This document shows positions 24,816 through 34,669 of a DNA stretch of 64,000 nt, one piece after another. Position 1 is the stretch's first letter; each line of letters starts with the position of its first letter. This DNA is from Bacteroidota bacterium (GTDB taxonomy: Bacteria; Bacteroidota; Bacteroidia; Flavobacteriales_F; PHOS-HE28). The stretch lies in assembly GCA_014584605.1 (NCBI GenBank), contig JACTMO010000035.1, positions 1-64,000 on the forward strand. Direction: 5' to 3'. The translations under genes were made by a program, and so were the position numbers. The notes below the pieces were generated by a model that was not told the DNA's origin, ran no database searches, and saw nothing but the letters and a program-made list of their open reading frames with translations.

Positions 24816-25199
24816 TTATGGGGGCGACCCGACGAGCCGGTCGTTGCGGTACACGAGCGTGCGCAGCACCTTGTTGCCGGGGCCGTACTCCACGTAGGGA
24901 CCGTTGAGCCGGTCGTCGGCGTACGCGGCCTTGGTGAGCGTGTCGCCCTCGGTGGAGAAGGTGAGCCAGGTGCCCTCGCGCTCGCCCTTGTCGAACCGCC
25001 CTTCCATCTGCTTGCGCCCGTTCTCGTGGTACCAGGTCCACAGCCCCTGGTTGAGGTCGTTCACCTGTCCGCCGCTGCGTTTCACCTGCCCGTTGGCGTA
25101 GTGGTCCTGGACCGGTCCGCGCAGGAAGAAGTGCCAGGCGGCCCACACCATGATGGCGATGCCGATGATGATCTTATGGCGGCTGTCGTAAGCGAACAT
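24816..25199 (-). CDS. MORN/YwqK-like repeat protein with N-terminal membrane anchor
   Basis: A 127-residue protein. An N-terminal hydrophobic helix (HKIIIGIAIMVWAAWHFFL) is followed by three MORN-like units: DHYANGQVKRSG, WTWYHENGRKQMEGRFDKG and EGTWLTFSTEGDTLTKA. These are of the YwqK/toxin-antitoxin-associated repeat type common in Bacteroidota. It is likely membrane-tethered with the repeats outside the cytoplasm. Function is unknown. It ends 4 bp from the convergent PLP-enzyme stop and starts 10 bp after the moaCB stop, so it may be the last gene of the moa operon. Confidence 0.75.
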   Translation of the reverse strand: MFAYDSRHKIIIGIAIMVWAAWHFFLRGPVQDHYANGQVKRSGGQVNDLNQGLWTWYHENGRKQMEGRFDKGEREGTWLTFSTEGDTLTKAAYADDRLNGPYVEYGPGNKVLRTLVYRNDRLVGSPP

Positions 25200-25209
25200 G
25201 GCCGTACGG

Positions 25210-26121
25210 TCAATCGTGGCGCCTTCCCCCCATGATCAGGAAGGCATGGAGCAACGCGGGGAACACGGCGTCCATGGATTCCACGGCCCCTCGTGTGGAG
25301 CCGGGCAGCGCCAGCACGATGGTGCGTCCCACCACGCCGGCCACGCCGCGTGAGAGCATGGAATAGGGTGTGCGCTGCTGGCCGTGGGCCCGCACCGCCT
25401 CGGCCACGCCGGGGATCTCGCGGTCGAAGAGCGGCAGCAGCGCCTCGGGGGTGACGTCACGCGCCGACAGGCCCGTACCCCCGGTGAACAGCACAAGGTC
25501 CATCCCGGCATCCACCGCACGCATCACCTGATCCTGGATCCGGTCCTTCTCATCGGGGATCACCACCTCGTCGGCCACGGTGACACCGGCCGCCCGCAAG
25601 CGCTCGGCGATGGCCTTGCCGGCCTTGTCCTCCTTCCTGCCGGCCGCGATGGTGTCCGAGCAGATGACCACCAGCGCACGCAACCCCTCGCGATGGCGGT
25701 CCGTGAACGAGCTCTTGCCCCCTTTCTTCTCCAGCAGCTTGATGTGCAGCACCTCGATGCCCTTGTCGATGGGCTTGAGCATGTCGTACAGGGTAAGGGC
25801 CACGACCGAGGCGCCGTGCATGGCCTCCACCTCCACGCCGGTGCGGTAGATGGTGCGCACGGTCATCTCGATGACGATGTCCAGCCCCTCGGTGCGGTAC
25901 GCCACCCGGGCATGCTCGATGGGGATGGGATGGCAGTCGGGCAGCAGGTCGGGCGTGCGCTTCACCCCGAGCAGTCCGGCGGCGCGTCCCATCTCGAACA
26001 CGTCGCCCTTGGGCACGGTGCGCTGTAACACGGCGTCCATGGTGGCCTGGGCGCTCACGCGCACAATGGCCTGGGCCGTGGCCTCGCGCAGGGTGGTGGG
26101 CTTGTGGGTGATGTCGATCAC
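25210..26121 (-). CDS. moaCB: Bifunctional molybdenum cofactor protein MoaC-MoaB
   Basis: A 303-residue fusion. Residues 1-150 are MoaC (cyclic pyranopterin monophosphate synthase): IDITHKPTTLREA, LLPDCHPIPIEHA, and MTVRTIYRTGVEVEAMHGA with the substrate-binding residues. Residues about 155-303 are a MoaB/MogA-type domain: VVICSDTIAAGRKEDKAG, LFTGGTGLSARDVTPEAL and LALPGSTRGAVES, which bind and adenylylate molybdopterin. It acts in the cytoplasm. No ATG fits; GTG 26121 places the start exactly at the conserved IDITHK. An upstream GTG (26172) would add 17 residues with no similarity. It follows moaE by 85 bp. Confidence 0.9.
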   Translation of the reverse strand: MIDITHKPTTLREATAQAIVRVSAQATMDAVLQRTVPKGDVFEMGRAAGLLGVKRTPDLLPDCHPIPIEHARVAYRTEGLDIVIEMTVRTIYRTGVEVEAMHGASVVALTLYDMLKPIDKGIEVLHIKLLEKKGGKSSFTDRHREGLRALVVICSDTIAAGRKEDKAGKAIAERLRAAGVTVADEVVIPDEKDRIQDQVMRAVDAGMDLVLFTGGTGLSARDVTPEALLPLFDREIPGVAEAVRAHGQQRTPYSMLSRGVAGVVGRTIVLALPGSTRGAVESMDAVFPALLHAFLIMGGRRHD

Positions 26122-26206
26122 GGGAGGTTCGGGATGGGGATCGTGGCTGGAGAAGAAGCGGTCGTCGGTCACAAAGTTGGGGCCGTTGCGGCCAGGGTCC
26201 CCCGGT

Positions 26207-26665
26207 TCACCGGTTGGTCTTCCACTGATGGCCATGGTCCTCGAAGAGCTCCCGGCCGAACACGGGCAGGTGGGCCTTGATGCCCTCCACCACATGGCGG
26301 CAGGCGTCGAAGGCCACCTGGCGATGGGCCGCGCTCACGAACACGAACAGGCAGATGCTCCCGGCCTCCACACGCCCCAGGCTGTGGTACACGTGCATGC
26401 AGCTGAGGTCCCATCGGGCGAAGGTCTCCTCGCGGATGCGGTGCATGGCCTCCTCGGCCATGGGCACATAGGCGCTGTACTCGATGGCGGCCACCCGTCG
26501 CCCGTCCACCGCATCGGCCCGCACCTGGCCCAGGAAGATGTCGTGCGCCCCGATGCCGGTCCTGCTGCTGTGCGCCGCGATGGATGCGGCGATGCGCTCG
26601 GGCCGGATGGGGCCGTCCACGAAGATGCTCTTGACCTTGCTCTTGTCCGAAGTGGTGGTGCTCAT
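26207..26665 (-). CDS. moaE: Molybdopterin synthase catalytic subunit MoaE
   Basis: A 152-residue MoaE. DIFLGQVRADAVDGRRVAAIEYSAY contains the conserved F-x-G-x-V-R entry, HVYHSLGRVEAGSICLFVFVSAAHR is the core, and GIKAHLPVFGRELFEDHGHQWK carries the conserved lysine of the P-x-x-x-x-E segment. With thiocarboxylated MoaD it inserts the dithiolene sulfurs into precursor Z to give molybdopterin. Its start codon overlaps the moeB stop (ATGA), so translation is coupled. The moaD gene lies upstream in the same operon. Confidence 0.93.
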   Translation of the reverse strand: MSTTTSDKSKVKSIFVDGPIRPERIAASIAAHSSRTGIGAHDIFLGQVRADAVDGRRVAAIEYSAYVPMAEEAMHRIREETFARWDLSCMHVYHSLGRVEAGSICLFVFVSAAHRQVAFDACRHVVEGIKAHLPVFGRELFEDHGHQWKTNR

Positions 26666-27774
26666 GATCGGGATCGTTCCGGTTGAAGGGGTCGGTGATC
26701 GGCCACGGGCCATGCCCGCACGCCGCCGCGCAGCGAGCGCACGGTGCGGAAGCCGAGGCGCAACAGGATGTTGGCGGCTGTGCGGGAGCGCACGCCCGAG
26801 GCGCAATACAGGAGGACGGGCCGTTCGCGGTCCAGTTCCCCGGCGCGGGCCTCCAGCTCGTGCAACGGGATGCGATGCATGGTCAGCCCGGCGAGCTGCG
26901 GGGTCTCCTCCGGTCCGCGCACGTCCACCGTCTGCCAGGGCTCACCGCGTGCCATCCGCTCCAGCAGGTCACCGGCCTCAAGCTCGATGGCCTCCTCCCC
27001 TGCGGAACAGGCGGTGGCAGCCCGCCCCTCCCGTTCGATGTCGCGGGCCTGCGCCCGGGCCACCTGCGCGGGATCGCGCTGCAGGCCCAGCCGTTGGTGC
27101 CGGTGGGTCAGCAGGTCCACGAGCAGGATGCCATCGTTCAGCAGACCGCCGATGCCGAGCAGCAGCTTCAGCACTTCGGCGGCCTGCAGGGTGCCGACCA
27201 CACCGGGCAGCACGCCCAGCACGCCGGCATCGGCGCAATCGGGCACCTCTCCGGCTCCCGGCTCCCGGGGGAAGGCACAGCGGTAGGTGGGTCCGTTGCC
27301 GTGGTTGAACACGGCCACCTGTCCGCTGAACCGATGGAGGCTGCCGTGCACGAAGGGTTTGCCGTCCTGCACGCAGGCGTCGTTGATCAGGTAGCGCGTG
27401 AAGAGGTCGTCGGTGCAATCCACCACCACATCGTGGGAGCTCACCAGAGCGCGCGCGTTGTGCGGCCCGAGATGTGCGGCAACGGCCTCCACCCGGGCCT
27501 CAAAGCCCTGCTCCCGCAAGCGGCGCGCGGCGGTGCCCGCCTTGCCGGCTCCGACGTCGTCCACCGCGTAAAGCAGCTGGCGGTGCAGGTTGCCCAGGTC
27601 CACGGTGTCGCCGTCCGCCACGGTGATCTGGCCCACGCCCGCCGCCGCCAGGTAGTGCAGCACCGGGCAGCCCAGCCCGCCGGCACCCACCACCAGCACG
27701 CGTGCGGTGGCCAGGCGGGCCTGGCCCGCCGGGCCCACCTGGGGAAGGACGATCTGCCGGGCGTAGCGGTCCAT
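26662..27774 (-). CDS. moeB: Molybdopterin-synthase adenylyltransferase with rhodanese domain (MoeB/MoeZ type)
   Basis: A 370-residue protein. A ThiF/MoeB E1-like domain (about 1-240) has the nucleotide-binding VLVVGAGGLGCPVL, then DLGNLHRQLLY and VDCTDDLFTRYLIND. CADAGVLGVLPGVVG corresponds to the active-site Cys region. A rhodanese domain (about 275-370) has the sulfur-carrying Cys in LLYCASGVRS. It adenylylates the MoaD C-terminus and, through the rhodanese, can supply the sulfur. Only single Cys residues (TYRCAFP and the active site) appear where zinc-type MoeB has CxxC pairs, so a structural zinc is unlikely. Start ATG 27774 follows moaD by 11 bp. Confidence 0.92.
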   Translation of the reverse strand: MDRYARQIVLPQVGPAGQARLATARVLVVGAGGLGCPVLHYLAAAGVGQITVADGDTVDLGNLHRQLLYAVDDVGAGKAGTAARRLREQGFEARVEAVAAHLGPHNARALVSSHDVVVDCTDDLFTRYLINDACVQDGKPFVHGSLHRFSGQVAVFNHGNGPTYRCAFPREPGAGEVPDCADAGVLGVLPGVVGTLQAAEVLKLLLGIGGLLNDGILLVDLLTHRHQRLGLQRDPAQVARAQARDIEREGRAATACSAGEEAIELEAGDLLERMARGEPWQTVDVRGPEETPQLAGLTMHRIPLHELEARAGELDRERPVLLYCASGVRSRTAANILLRLGFRTVRSLRGGVRAWPVADHRPLQPERSRS

Positions 27775-27785
27775 GGCAGCGGGCT

Positions 27786-28019
27786 TTAACCGCCCGCGAA
27801 GGGCGGCAGCAGCGCCACCTCGGCGTCCGGAGGCAGCGCGGCGGTTTCATCGACCAGCTGGCGGTCCACGGCGATGCGGAAGCTGAGGCCCTGCAACGCC
27901 GGATGCCGGCGCAGCAGTTCCGCCCGCAGCCCGGCCACCGTGGCGGGTGAGGCCTCGAGGCGTTCCTCGGTGGTGCCGGTGGTCTCGGCGAGCAGGCCGA
28001 AGTAGAGGATGCGGTTCAT
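27786..28019 (-). CDS. moaD: Molybdopterin synthase sulfur-carrier subunit MoaD
   Basis: A 77-residue ubiquitin-like protein: NRILYFGLLAETTGT at the start, a VDETAALPPDAEVALLPPFAGG end. The C-terminal Gly-Gly is the site of adenylylation by MoeB and thiocarboxylate formation. Start ATG 28019 places the first strand at the N-terminus. It lies 29 bp downstream of modE and directly upstream of moeB on the same strand, so the operon order is modE-moaD-moeB-moaE-moaCB. Confidence 0.92.
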   Translation of the reverse strand: MNRILYFGLLAETTGTTEERLEASPATVAGLRAELLRRHPALQGLSFRIAVDRQLVDETAALPPDAEVALLPPFAGG

Positions 28020-28048
28020 GGCGGGGATGCCGGGGCGTGCAAGTTCGG

Positions 28049-28399
28049 TCAAAGACGGGCCTGTTCCATCAGTTCATCCACGCGATCGCGGCATTGCTGT
28101 TCCATCTGGCGGAACACCTTCACGGCCCGGCGGCCATAGGCGGTGAGCCTGGTGCCGCCACCGCCCTTTCCACCGCTGTCGCGTTCCACCATCGGCTCCT
28201 CGGCCGTGCGCTCCATGGCCTCCACCATGCCCCAGGCCTTGCGGTACGAAATGCCCAGTTCCCGCGCCGCCTGGCTGATCGAGCCCGTGGAGGCGATGCA
28301 CTCCAACAGGGCCACGCGGCCGCCACCAAGGAAGGCCCGGCCGTCGCGGTCGATCCAGATCCTGCTGCGCACCTGCAGGCTTTCGGAGCCTTTCGTCAT
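28049..28399 (-). CDS. modE: ModE-like molybdate-responsive regulator (DNA-binding domain only)
   Basis: A 116-residue winged-helix protein of the ModE N-terminal type. GGGRVALLECIASTGSISQAARELGISYRKAWGMVEAM is the LysR-like helix-turn-helix, and VERDSGGKGGGGTRLTAYGRR is the wing with its Gly-rich hairpin. It lacks the C-terminal molbindin domains that bind molybdate in E. coli ModE, a form common in many bacteria. It is first in the Moco operon. Upstream lie TACCTTGG (28427-28420) and, 32 bp further, the palindrome at 28449-28462, predicting control by a Crp/Fnr-type regulator. Confidence 0.88.
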   Translation of the reverse strand: MTKGSESLQVRSRIWIDRDGRAFLGGGRVALLECIASTGSISQAARELGISYRKAWGMVEAMERTAEEPMVERDSGGKGGGGTRLTAYGRRAVKVFRQMEQQCRDRVDELMEQARL

Positions 28400-28419
28400 G
28401 TCATTCCGGGAACAACGGT

Positions 28420-28462
28420 CCAAGGTAGCGGGCCGGGGACCCGTGGAAATGATATCGATCAT
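28420..28462 (-). promoter_or_regulatory. Box 1: Crp/Fnr-type palindrome plus -7 element for modE-moa
   Basis: The palindrome ATGATATCGATCAT is at 28449-28462 (TGA-N6-TCA spacing). The -7 box TACCTTGG is at 28427-28420 on the minus strand. The distance between centres is 32 bp, which would put the palindrome about 39-40 bp upstream of the transcription start, the position of class II Fnr activators. It shares the divergent region 28400-28701 with box 2. Confidence 0.65.
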
Positions 28463-28622
28463 GCCTCCCGGAACTTCTCGATCGGCCGTACATAGCCCGC
28501 CCCGCACGGGCCAGCGCCCATCGACTTTTCCTTCAAGGCACGCGCATTACGCTGCAGAGCCCGCCACATGCGGGTTCCATGACGATCCACCGGGGAGGCA
28601 TCCCCTGATCGCAGTACCTATT

Positions 28623-28666
28623 ATGACATATATCATACCTGATGAACGCGCATCCCCCGATCCTTG
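28623..28666 (+). promoter_or_regulatory. Box 2: Crp/Fnr-type palindrome plus -7 element for narC-GHJI
   Basis: ATGACATATATCAT at 28623-28636 (arms extend to TATGA/TCATA) is followed by a weak -7 candidate GATCCTTG at 28659-28666. The centre distance is 33 bp. The predicted transcription start near 28669 lies upstream of ATG 28702, supporting that start for the cytochrome. Nothing else is seen in 28400-28701. Confidence 0.65.
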
Positions 28667-28701
28667 TCACGCTTCCACGATCACCAGCCACGACCCAAGC
28701 G

Positions 28702-29559
28702 ATGACCACCATGCCCCACCCCGGCCAACTCCTGCGGATGTCCATCGTGCTGCTCGGTCTGCTCCCGGCATCGGCCGGTGCGCAGGACGGCGAGACCCTC
28801 TTCAAGCAGAACTGCGGCGCCTGCCACGTGATCGGCAGGCGGCTCGTGGGCCCCGACCTCACGGGGATCACGGAGAAGCGGAGCAAGGAATGGCTGCACA
28901 AGTTCATCCGCAGCTCGCAGACGCTGATCAAGAGCGGCGATCCGGATGCGGTGGCGGTGTTCAAGGAGAACAACGAGCTGGTGATGACCGACATCAACCT
29001 GGACGAAGCGCAGATCGACCAGGTGCTGGCCTACGTGGGCACCTTCAGCAAGCCGGCCGCCACGGCGACCGCGGCCGCCGACACCACTCCGGAGGCCCCC
29101 ATCACCTACACGGACGCCGACCGTGCCGCAGGCCGCGACCTGTTCGACGGCACCCGTGCACTGTCCGCCCGGGGCCCGGCCTGCATCAGCTGCCACAACG
29201 TGAACAACGCCTCGTTGATGGTCGGCGGCACCCTGGCCAAGGACCTCACCGAGGTGCACGCGCGCATGGGCCATGCCGGGATCACCGGCATCCTGGGTGC
29301 ACCGCCCTTCCCGGCCATGGCCAACAGCTACGCCAACGCGCCCATCACCGCAGAGGAGGCCCATCAACTTGCGGCCTTCCTGGAGAAGGCCAACGCCGAA
29401 CGCGCCGAAGCGCCCACCCGCTCGGCCGCGGTCACCTACGGCATGTTCGGCGGTGGCGGCCTGCTGCTGATCCTGCTGCTGATCGGTCTGCACTGGCGCC
29501 ACCGGCTCCGCGGATCCGTGAAGCAGGACATCCTGGACAGGCAACTGCGCTCCATCTGA
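28702..29559 (+). CDS. narC: Membrane-anchored di-heme c-type cytochrome of the nitrate reductase operon (NarC-like)
   Basis: A 285-residue protein. A signal peptide (to about SAGAQ) is followed by two cytochrome c domains with CxxCH motifs, [16 protein letters not shown] near residue 35 and CISCHNVNN near residue 160. A C-terminal membrane helix ([17 protein letters not shown]) has a cytoplasmic basic tail. It would face the periplasm and pass electrons to the NarGHI complex. A di-heme c cytochrome as first gene of a nar operon is the arrangement described for Thermus (narCGHJI). ATG 28702 is preferred to 28642 because it gives a normal signal peptide and lies after the predicted transcription start. 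Confidence 0.85.
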   Translation: MTTMPHPGQLLRMSIVLLGLLPASAGAQDGETLFKQNCGACHVIGRRLVGPDLTGITEKRSKEWLHKFIRSSQTLIKSGDPDAVAVFKENNELVMTDINLDEAQIDQVLAYVGTFSKPAATATAAADTTPEAPITYTDADRAAGRDLFDGTRALSARGPACISCHNVNNASLMVGGTLAKDLTEVHARMGHAGITGILGAPPFPAMANSYANAPITAEEAHQLAAFLEKANAERAEAPTRSAAVTYGMFGGGGLLLILLLIGLHWRHRLRGSVKQDILDRQLRSI

Positions 29560-29584
29560 CCACCCATCCTTCAAACGAAAGACC

Positions 29585-32500
29585 ATGAGCTGGATCGAGG
29601 ACATCATTTCGCCGAAGACGCGGCAATGGGAGGAGTTCTACCGCAACCGCTGGCAGTACGACAAGGTGGTGCGCAGCACGCACGGGAGATGCAGGCCCTG
29701 GACTACCCGCTGCTGCAGGAGGGCCTGCCGCCCTATGAGCCCCGCGGCTGCCAGCGCGGCATCAGCTACAGCTGGTACCTCTACAGCCCCATCCGGGTGA
29801 AGTACCCGCTGATGCGCGGCGCCCTGCTCGACCTGTTCAAGGCGGAGAAGGAAAGGACCAAGGGCGACACCGTGCAGGCCTGGGCCAACCTGCAGGAGGA
29901 CCCCGAGAAACGCAGGCGCTACCAGCGTGCCCGGGGCAAGGGCGGCTTCCGCCGCGTGCATTGGGACGAAGTGCTGGAGCTGATCGCCTCGGCCAACATC
30001 TACACCATCCGGAAATACGGGCCCGACCGCATCATCGGCTTCTCGCCCATCCCGGCCATGAGCATGCTGAGCTATGCCGCCGGTGCCCGCTATCTGCAGC
30101 TGATGGGCGGCGTGAACCTGAGCTTCTACGACTGGTACTGCGACCTGCCCTGCGCCTATCCGGAGATCTGGGGCGAGCAGACCGACGTGTGCGAGAGCGC
30201 CGACTGGTACAACAGCAAGTTCTGCGTGAGCATGGGCGCCAACCTGGGCATGACCCGCACGCCGGACATCCACTTCTTCAGCGAGGCGCGCCACAACGGC
30301 ACCAAGACCGTGGTGATGTCGCCCGACTTCAGCATGGTGGCCAAGCACGCCGACCAGTGGATCCCCTGCCACGCTGGCAGCGATGGTGCCTTCTGGATGG
30401 CCGTCACCCACGTGATCCTCAAGGAATGGCATGTGGACAAGCGCACGCCCTACTTCCACGAGTACGTGAAGCGCTACACCGACAGCCCCTTCCTGGTGGA
30501 GCTGCAACAGGACGGCGACCGCTGGCGCCCCGGACAGATGCTGCGCGCCAACCGCATCGACCGCTTCAAGGACATCAGCAACGGCGACTGGAAGTTCCTG
30601 TGCTTCGACAGCACCAGCGGCCAGCCGGTGACCCCCAAGGGCACCATGGGTTACCGCTGGGATGAGAAGAAGGGCAACTGGAACCTCAAGTACGAGAACG
30701 GCACGGACGACCGTCCCTACGACCCCGAGCTCAGCCTGATCGACAAGAACGACGGGACCCTCCCGGTGGAGTTCACCGAGTTCGGCCTGCGCAAGAAGGC
30801 GGTGCGCCACGTACCGGTGCGCCACATCACCACCCACGACGGCAAGCGCGTGGCCGTGGCCACCATCTACGACCTGACGATGGGTCAGTACGGCGTGGGC
30901 CGCGGTCTTCCGGGCGAATATCCCAGCACCTACGACGACAAGGAACAGGCCTACACCCCGGCCTGGCAGGAGATCTTCACCGGCGTGGGCCGCAAGACCG
31001 TGATCAAGTTCGCCCGCGAATGGGCCAGCACCGCCGAGGCCACCGAAGGCAAGTGCATGGTGATCGTGGGGGCCGCCATCAACCACTGGTTCCACGGCAA
31101 CCTGATGTACCGCGCCAGCATCATGGCCCAGATGCTCACCGGATGCAACGGCCGCAACGGCGGCGGCATGAACCACTACGTCGGCCAGGAGAAGCTGGCG
31201 CCCGTGGACAGCTGGGGCACCATCATGGCCGCCAAGGACTGGCAGGCCGCCAACCGCCTGCAGCAGGCCCCCATCTGGCACTACATCAACAGCGACCAGT
31301 GGCGCTACGACAACAACCAGGCCGACTACAACAGCATCCCCGACGAGGCCAACCCCATGGCCCGCATGCACACCGCCGACTGGGTGGTGAAGAGCGTGCG
31401 CAACGGCTGGATGCCCTTCTACCCGCAGTTCAACAAGAGCAACCTGGACATCGTGAAGGAGGCCCGCGCCGCCGGTGCCTCCAACGATGACGAAGTGCGC
31501 AAGCACGTGGTGGAACAGCTCAAGGGCGGCAAGCTGCAGCACAGCGTGGTGGACCCGGACGATCCGGTGAACTTCCCGCGCAACTGGTTCATCTGGCGCG
31601 GCAACGCCCTGATGAGCTCCGCCAAGGGCCACGAGTACATGCTGAACCACTACCTGGGCACCCACCACAACGACATCGCCGACGAGGTGGCCGGGAGCAT
31701 GGTGGAGGACATCATCTACCGCGAGAAGGCCCCCAGCGGCAAGATGGACCTGGTGGTGGACATCAACTTCCGCATGGACACCTCGGCGCTGTACTCGGAC
31801 ATCGTGCTGCCCACCGCCAGCTGGTACGAGAAGGCCGACCTCAACAGCACCGACCTGCACTCCTTCATCCATCCGCTGAGCGAGGCCGTGGCGCCCGTGT
31901 GGGAGGCCAAGACCGACTGGCAGATCTTCCAGGCGATCGCCCGCAAGGTGAGCGAGCTGGCGAAGCACTACCTGCCGCAACCCGTCACCGACCTGGTGAA
32001 CGTGCCCCTGCAGCACGACAGCGCCGACGAGATCACCCAACCCACCATACAGGACTGGGCCAAGGGCGAATGCGAGCCCATCCCCGGCAAGACCATGCAC
32101 AAGATGGTGCTGGTGGAACGCGACTACACCAGGATCCACGACAAGTACATCGCGCTCGGCGAGCGCCTGCTCAACAGCACCCTGGGCGCGCACGGCAACA
32201 GCTACATGGCCGACGACGTGTACAAGGAGATGCAGGCCGACAAGCGCCACGTGCAACGTTTCAACGGCACGGACCTGCCCAGCGTCCGCGAGGACGTGGA
32301 GGCCTGCAACGCCGTGCTGCGCCTCAGCACCCTCACCAACGGCAAGCTCAACTACCGCGCCTACAAGAACATGGAGGTGAAGAGCGGCCTGGTGCTGGCC
32401 GACCTGGGCGAGGGCAGCCAGGACGTGGCCATCGATTACAAGGACCTGCAGGCCCAGCCCCGTCGCTACAACACCTCGCCCCTGTGGAGCGGCCTGATGA

Positions 32501-33150
32501 ACAACGGCCGTGCCTACGCCGCCTACACCTACAACGTGGACCGGCTGATCCCCTGGCGCACCCTCACCGGCCGCCAGCACTTCTACCTGGACCACGAAGG
32601 CTACATCATGTTCGGCGAGCACCTGGCCACCTACAAGCCCTCCCCCACCCCGCAGGTGTACGGCGACCTGCGCAAAACGGTGAACGACGGCAAGGCCCGC
32701 ATGCTCAACTGCCTCACGCCCCACGGCAAGTGGCACATCCACAGCACCTACGGCGACACCCTGCGCATGCTCACCCTGAGCCGCGGCATGGAGCCCTGCT
32801 GGATGAGCGAGAAGGACGCCGAGGCCCTGGGCATCAAGGACAACGACTGGGTGGAGGTGTACAACGACCACGGCGTGTACTGCACCCGCGCCTGCGTGAG
32901 CGCCCGCATCCCCCGCGGGGTGTGCATCGTGTACCACAGCCCCGAGCGCACCTACACCGTGCCCAAGAGCCAGGTGCGCGGTGGCCGACGCGCCGGAGGC
33001 CACAACAGCTTCACCCGCGTGCACCTCAAGCCCAACCTGCTCGTGGGCGGATACGGCCAGTTCAGCTACCACTTCAACTACTGGGGCCCGGTGGGCTCCA
33101 ACCGCGATACCCACGTGCTGGTGCGCAAAATGGACAAGGTCGAGTTCTGA
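29585..33150 (+). CDS. narG: Respiratory nitrate reductase alpha subunit NarG, 5' frameshift/deletion
   Basis: The molybdenum-bis-MGD catalytic subunit of cytoplasmic-type nitrate reductase. Frame 1 from ATG 29585 reads [19 protein letters not shown] to RSTHG (29681-29685). The sequence then continues in another frame at [20 protein letters not shown] (from 29686), open to 33150. What is missing is the conserved stretch following H-G, which in NarG reads roughly V-N-C-T-G-S-C and about 13 more residues and holds the FS0 [4Fe-4S] Cys ligands; about 61 bp are lost. The rest is complete, including [12 protein letters not shown] with the molybdenum Asp ligand. If real, the enzyme should be inactive; an assembly or sequencing error is possible. 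It is followed by narH after 22 bp. Confidence 0.88.
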
Positions 33151-33172
33151 TCAACCTCAAGCAGCCAAGACG

Positions 33173-34666
33173 ATGAACATCCGTTCACAGATCTCCATGG
33201 TGTTCCACCTCGACAAATGCATCGGGTGCCACACCTGCTCCATCGCCTGCAAGAACATCTGGACCGACCGGCGCGGGGCCGAATACATGTGGTGGAACAA
33301 CGTGGAGACCAAGCCCGGCACGGGCTACCCGACCAAGTGGGAGGACCAGGACATCTACCAAGGCGGCTGGAAGAAGGACGGCAACAGCGTGTCGCTCCGC
33401 GGCGCCGGCAAGCTCAAGGGCCTGAAGAACCTCTTCCACAACCCGGCCCTGCCCGTGCTCGAGGACTACTACGAGCCCTGGACCTACAAGTACAGCGACC
33501 TGTTCACCGCGCCCGAGGGCGACGACCAGCCCACCGCCCGTCCCGTGTCGCTGGTGACCGGCGAGCCCATCGACGTGAAGGCCGGCCCGAACTGGGACGA
33601 CGACCTCAGCGGATCGCCGGACTACGCCCGCCAGGACGTGAACTTCAAGGACCTGAGCCCGGCCGAGCAGGAGAGCCTGTTCCAGCTGGAGCGCATGACC
33701 TTCCACTACCTGCCGCGCATCTGCAACCACTGCCTCAACCCAGCCTGCGTGGGCAGCTGCCCCAGCGGTGCCCTGTACAAGCGCGGCGAGGACGGCGTGG
33801 TGCTGATCAACCAGGAGCGCTGCCGGGCCTGGCGCATGTGCGTCACCGCCTGCCCGTACAAGAAGAGCTACTACAACTGGCACACCGGCAAGAGCGAGAA
33901 GTGCATCCTCTGCTACCCGCGTCTGGAAAGCGGCCAGGCACCCGCCTGCATGCACAGCTGCGTGGGCCGCATCCGCTACCTGGGCGTGCTGCTCTACGAC
34001 GCAGATCGCATCCATGAAGTGGCCAGTGCCGACGAGAAGGACCTGGTGGACGCCCAGCTCGGCATCTACCTGGATCCCTTCGACGAGAACGTGATCGCCG
34101 CAGCCAAGGCCAACGGCATCGCCGACAGCACCATCCGCGCCGCACAGCTCTCACCGGTGTACAAGTTCGTGAAGCAGTGGGGCATCGCCCTGCCGCTGCA
34201 CCCCGAGTTCCGCACGCTGCCCAACCTCTTCTACGTGCCGCCCATGCTGCCCGCCATGGCCAGCGTGGACGCCGACGGCGTGTACGACAGCACCACCAAG
34301 AGCCTCTGGGGCGGGGTGGAGACGGCCCGCCTGCCCATGAAGTACCTCGCCAGCCTGTTCACCGCAGGCGATGAGGAGAAGGTGCGCAACGTGCTGCGCA
34401 AGCTGCTGGCCGTGAAGATCCACCGCCGCGACGCCACCGTGGGCGACCTGCCCAAGGAGGAGGTGGAGGAGGCCCTGCGCATCGGCCGCACCAGCGCCTC
34501 GGAGGCCGACAACATCTTCCGCCTCACCAGCCTGGCCACCTTCAACGAACGCTTCGTGATCCCGCCCGCGCACCGCGAGGAGAGCATCGAGATGATGGAG
34601 GCCACCGCCGACACCAAGGGCGAGACCGGCTTCGGCTTCAAGATGCGGCCCGCGCGCGGCCTCTGA
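33173..34666 (+). CDS. narH: Respiratory nitrate reductase beta subunit NarH
   Basis: A 497-residue electron-transfer subunit with four Fe-S cluster ligand groups: CIGCHTCSIACKNIW, CNHCLNPACVGSCPSGALYK, CRAWRMCVTACPYKK and CILCYPRLESGQAPACMHSC. The Trp in CRAWRMC replaces a Cys, as in NarH proteins where that cluster is [3Fe-4S]. It carries electrons from the NarI hemes to NarG on the cytoplasmic side. The sequence is complete, in contrast to narG. It lies 22 bp after narG and 3 bp before narJ. Confidence 0.96.
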   Translation: MNIRSQISMVFHLDKCIGCHTCSIACKNIWTDRRGAEYMWWNNVETKPGTGYPTKWEDQDIYQGGWKKDGNSVSLRGAGKLKGLKNLFHNPALPVLEDYYEPWTYKYSDLFTAPEGDDQPTARPVSLVTGEPIDVKAGPNWDDDLSGSPDYARQDVNFKDLSPAEQESLFQLERMTFHYLPRICNHCLNPACVGSCPSGALYKRGEDGVVLINQERCRAWRMCVTACPYKKSYYNWHTGKSEKCILCYPRLESGQAPACMHSCVGRIRYLGVLLYDADRIHEVASADEKDLVDAQLGIYLDPFDENVIAAAKANGIADSTIRAAQLSPVYKFVKQWGIALPLHPEFRTLPNLFYVPPMLPAMASVDADGVYDSTTKSLWGGVETARLPMKYLASLFTAGDEEKVRNVLRKLLAVKIHRRDATVGDLPKEEVEEALRIGRTSASEADNIFRLTSLATFNERFVIPPAHREESIEMMEATADTKGETGFGFKMRPARGL

Positions 34667-34669
34667 GCC

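Noticed and set aside
29638-33114. A long minus-strand open frame of over 1100 codons opposite narG
   Set aside because: Its translation is low-complexity Val/His/Ala-rich text without domains. It is the mirror of a GC-rich coding frame.
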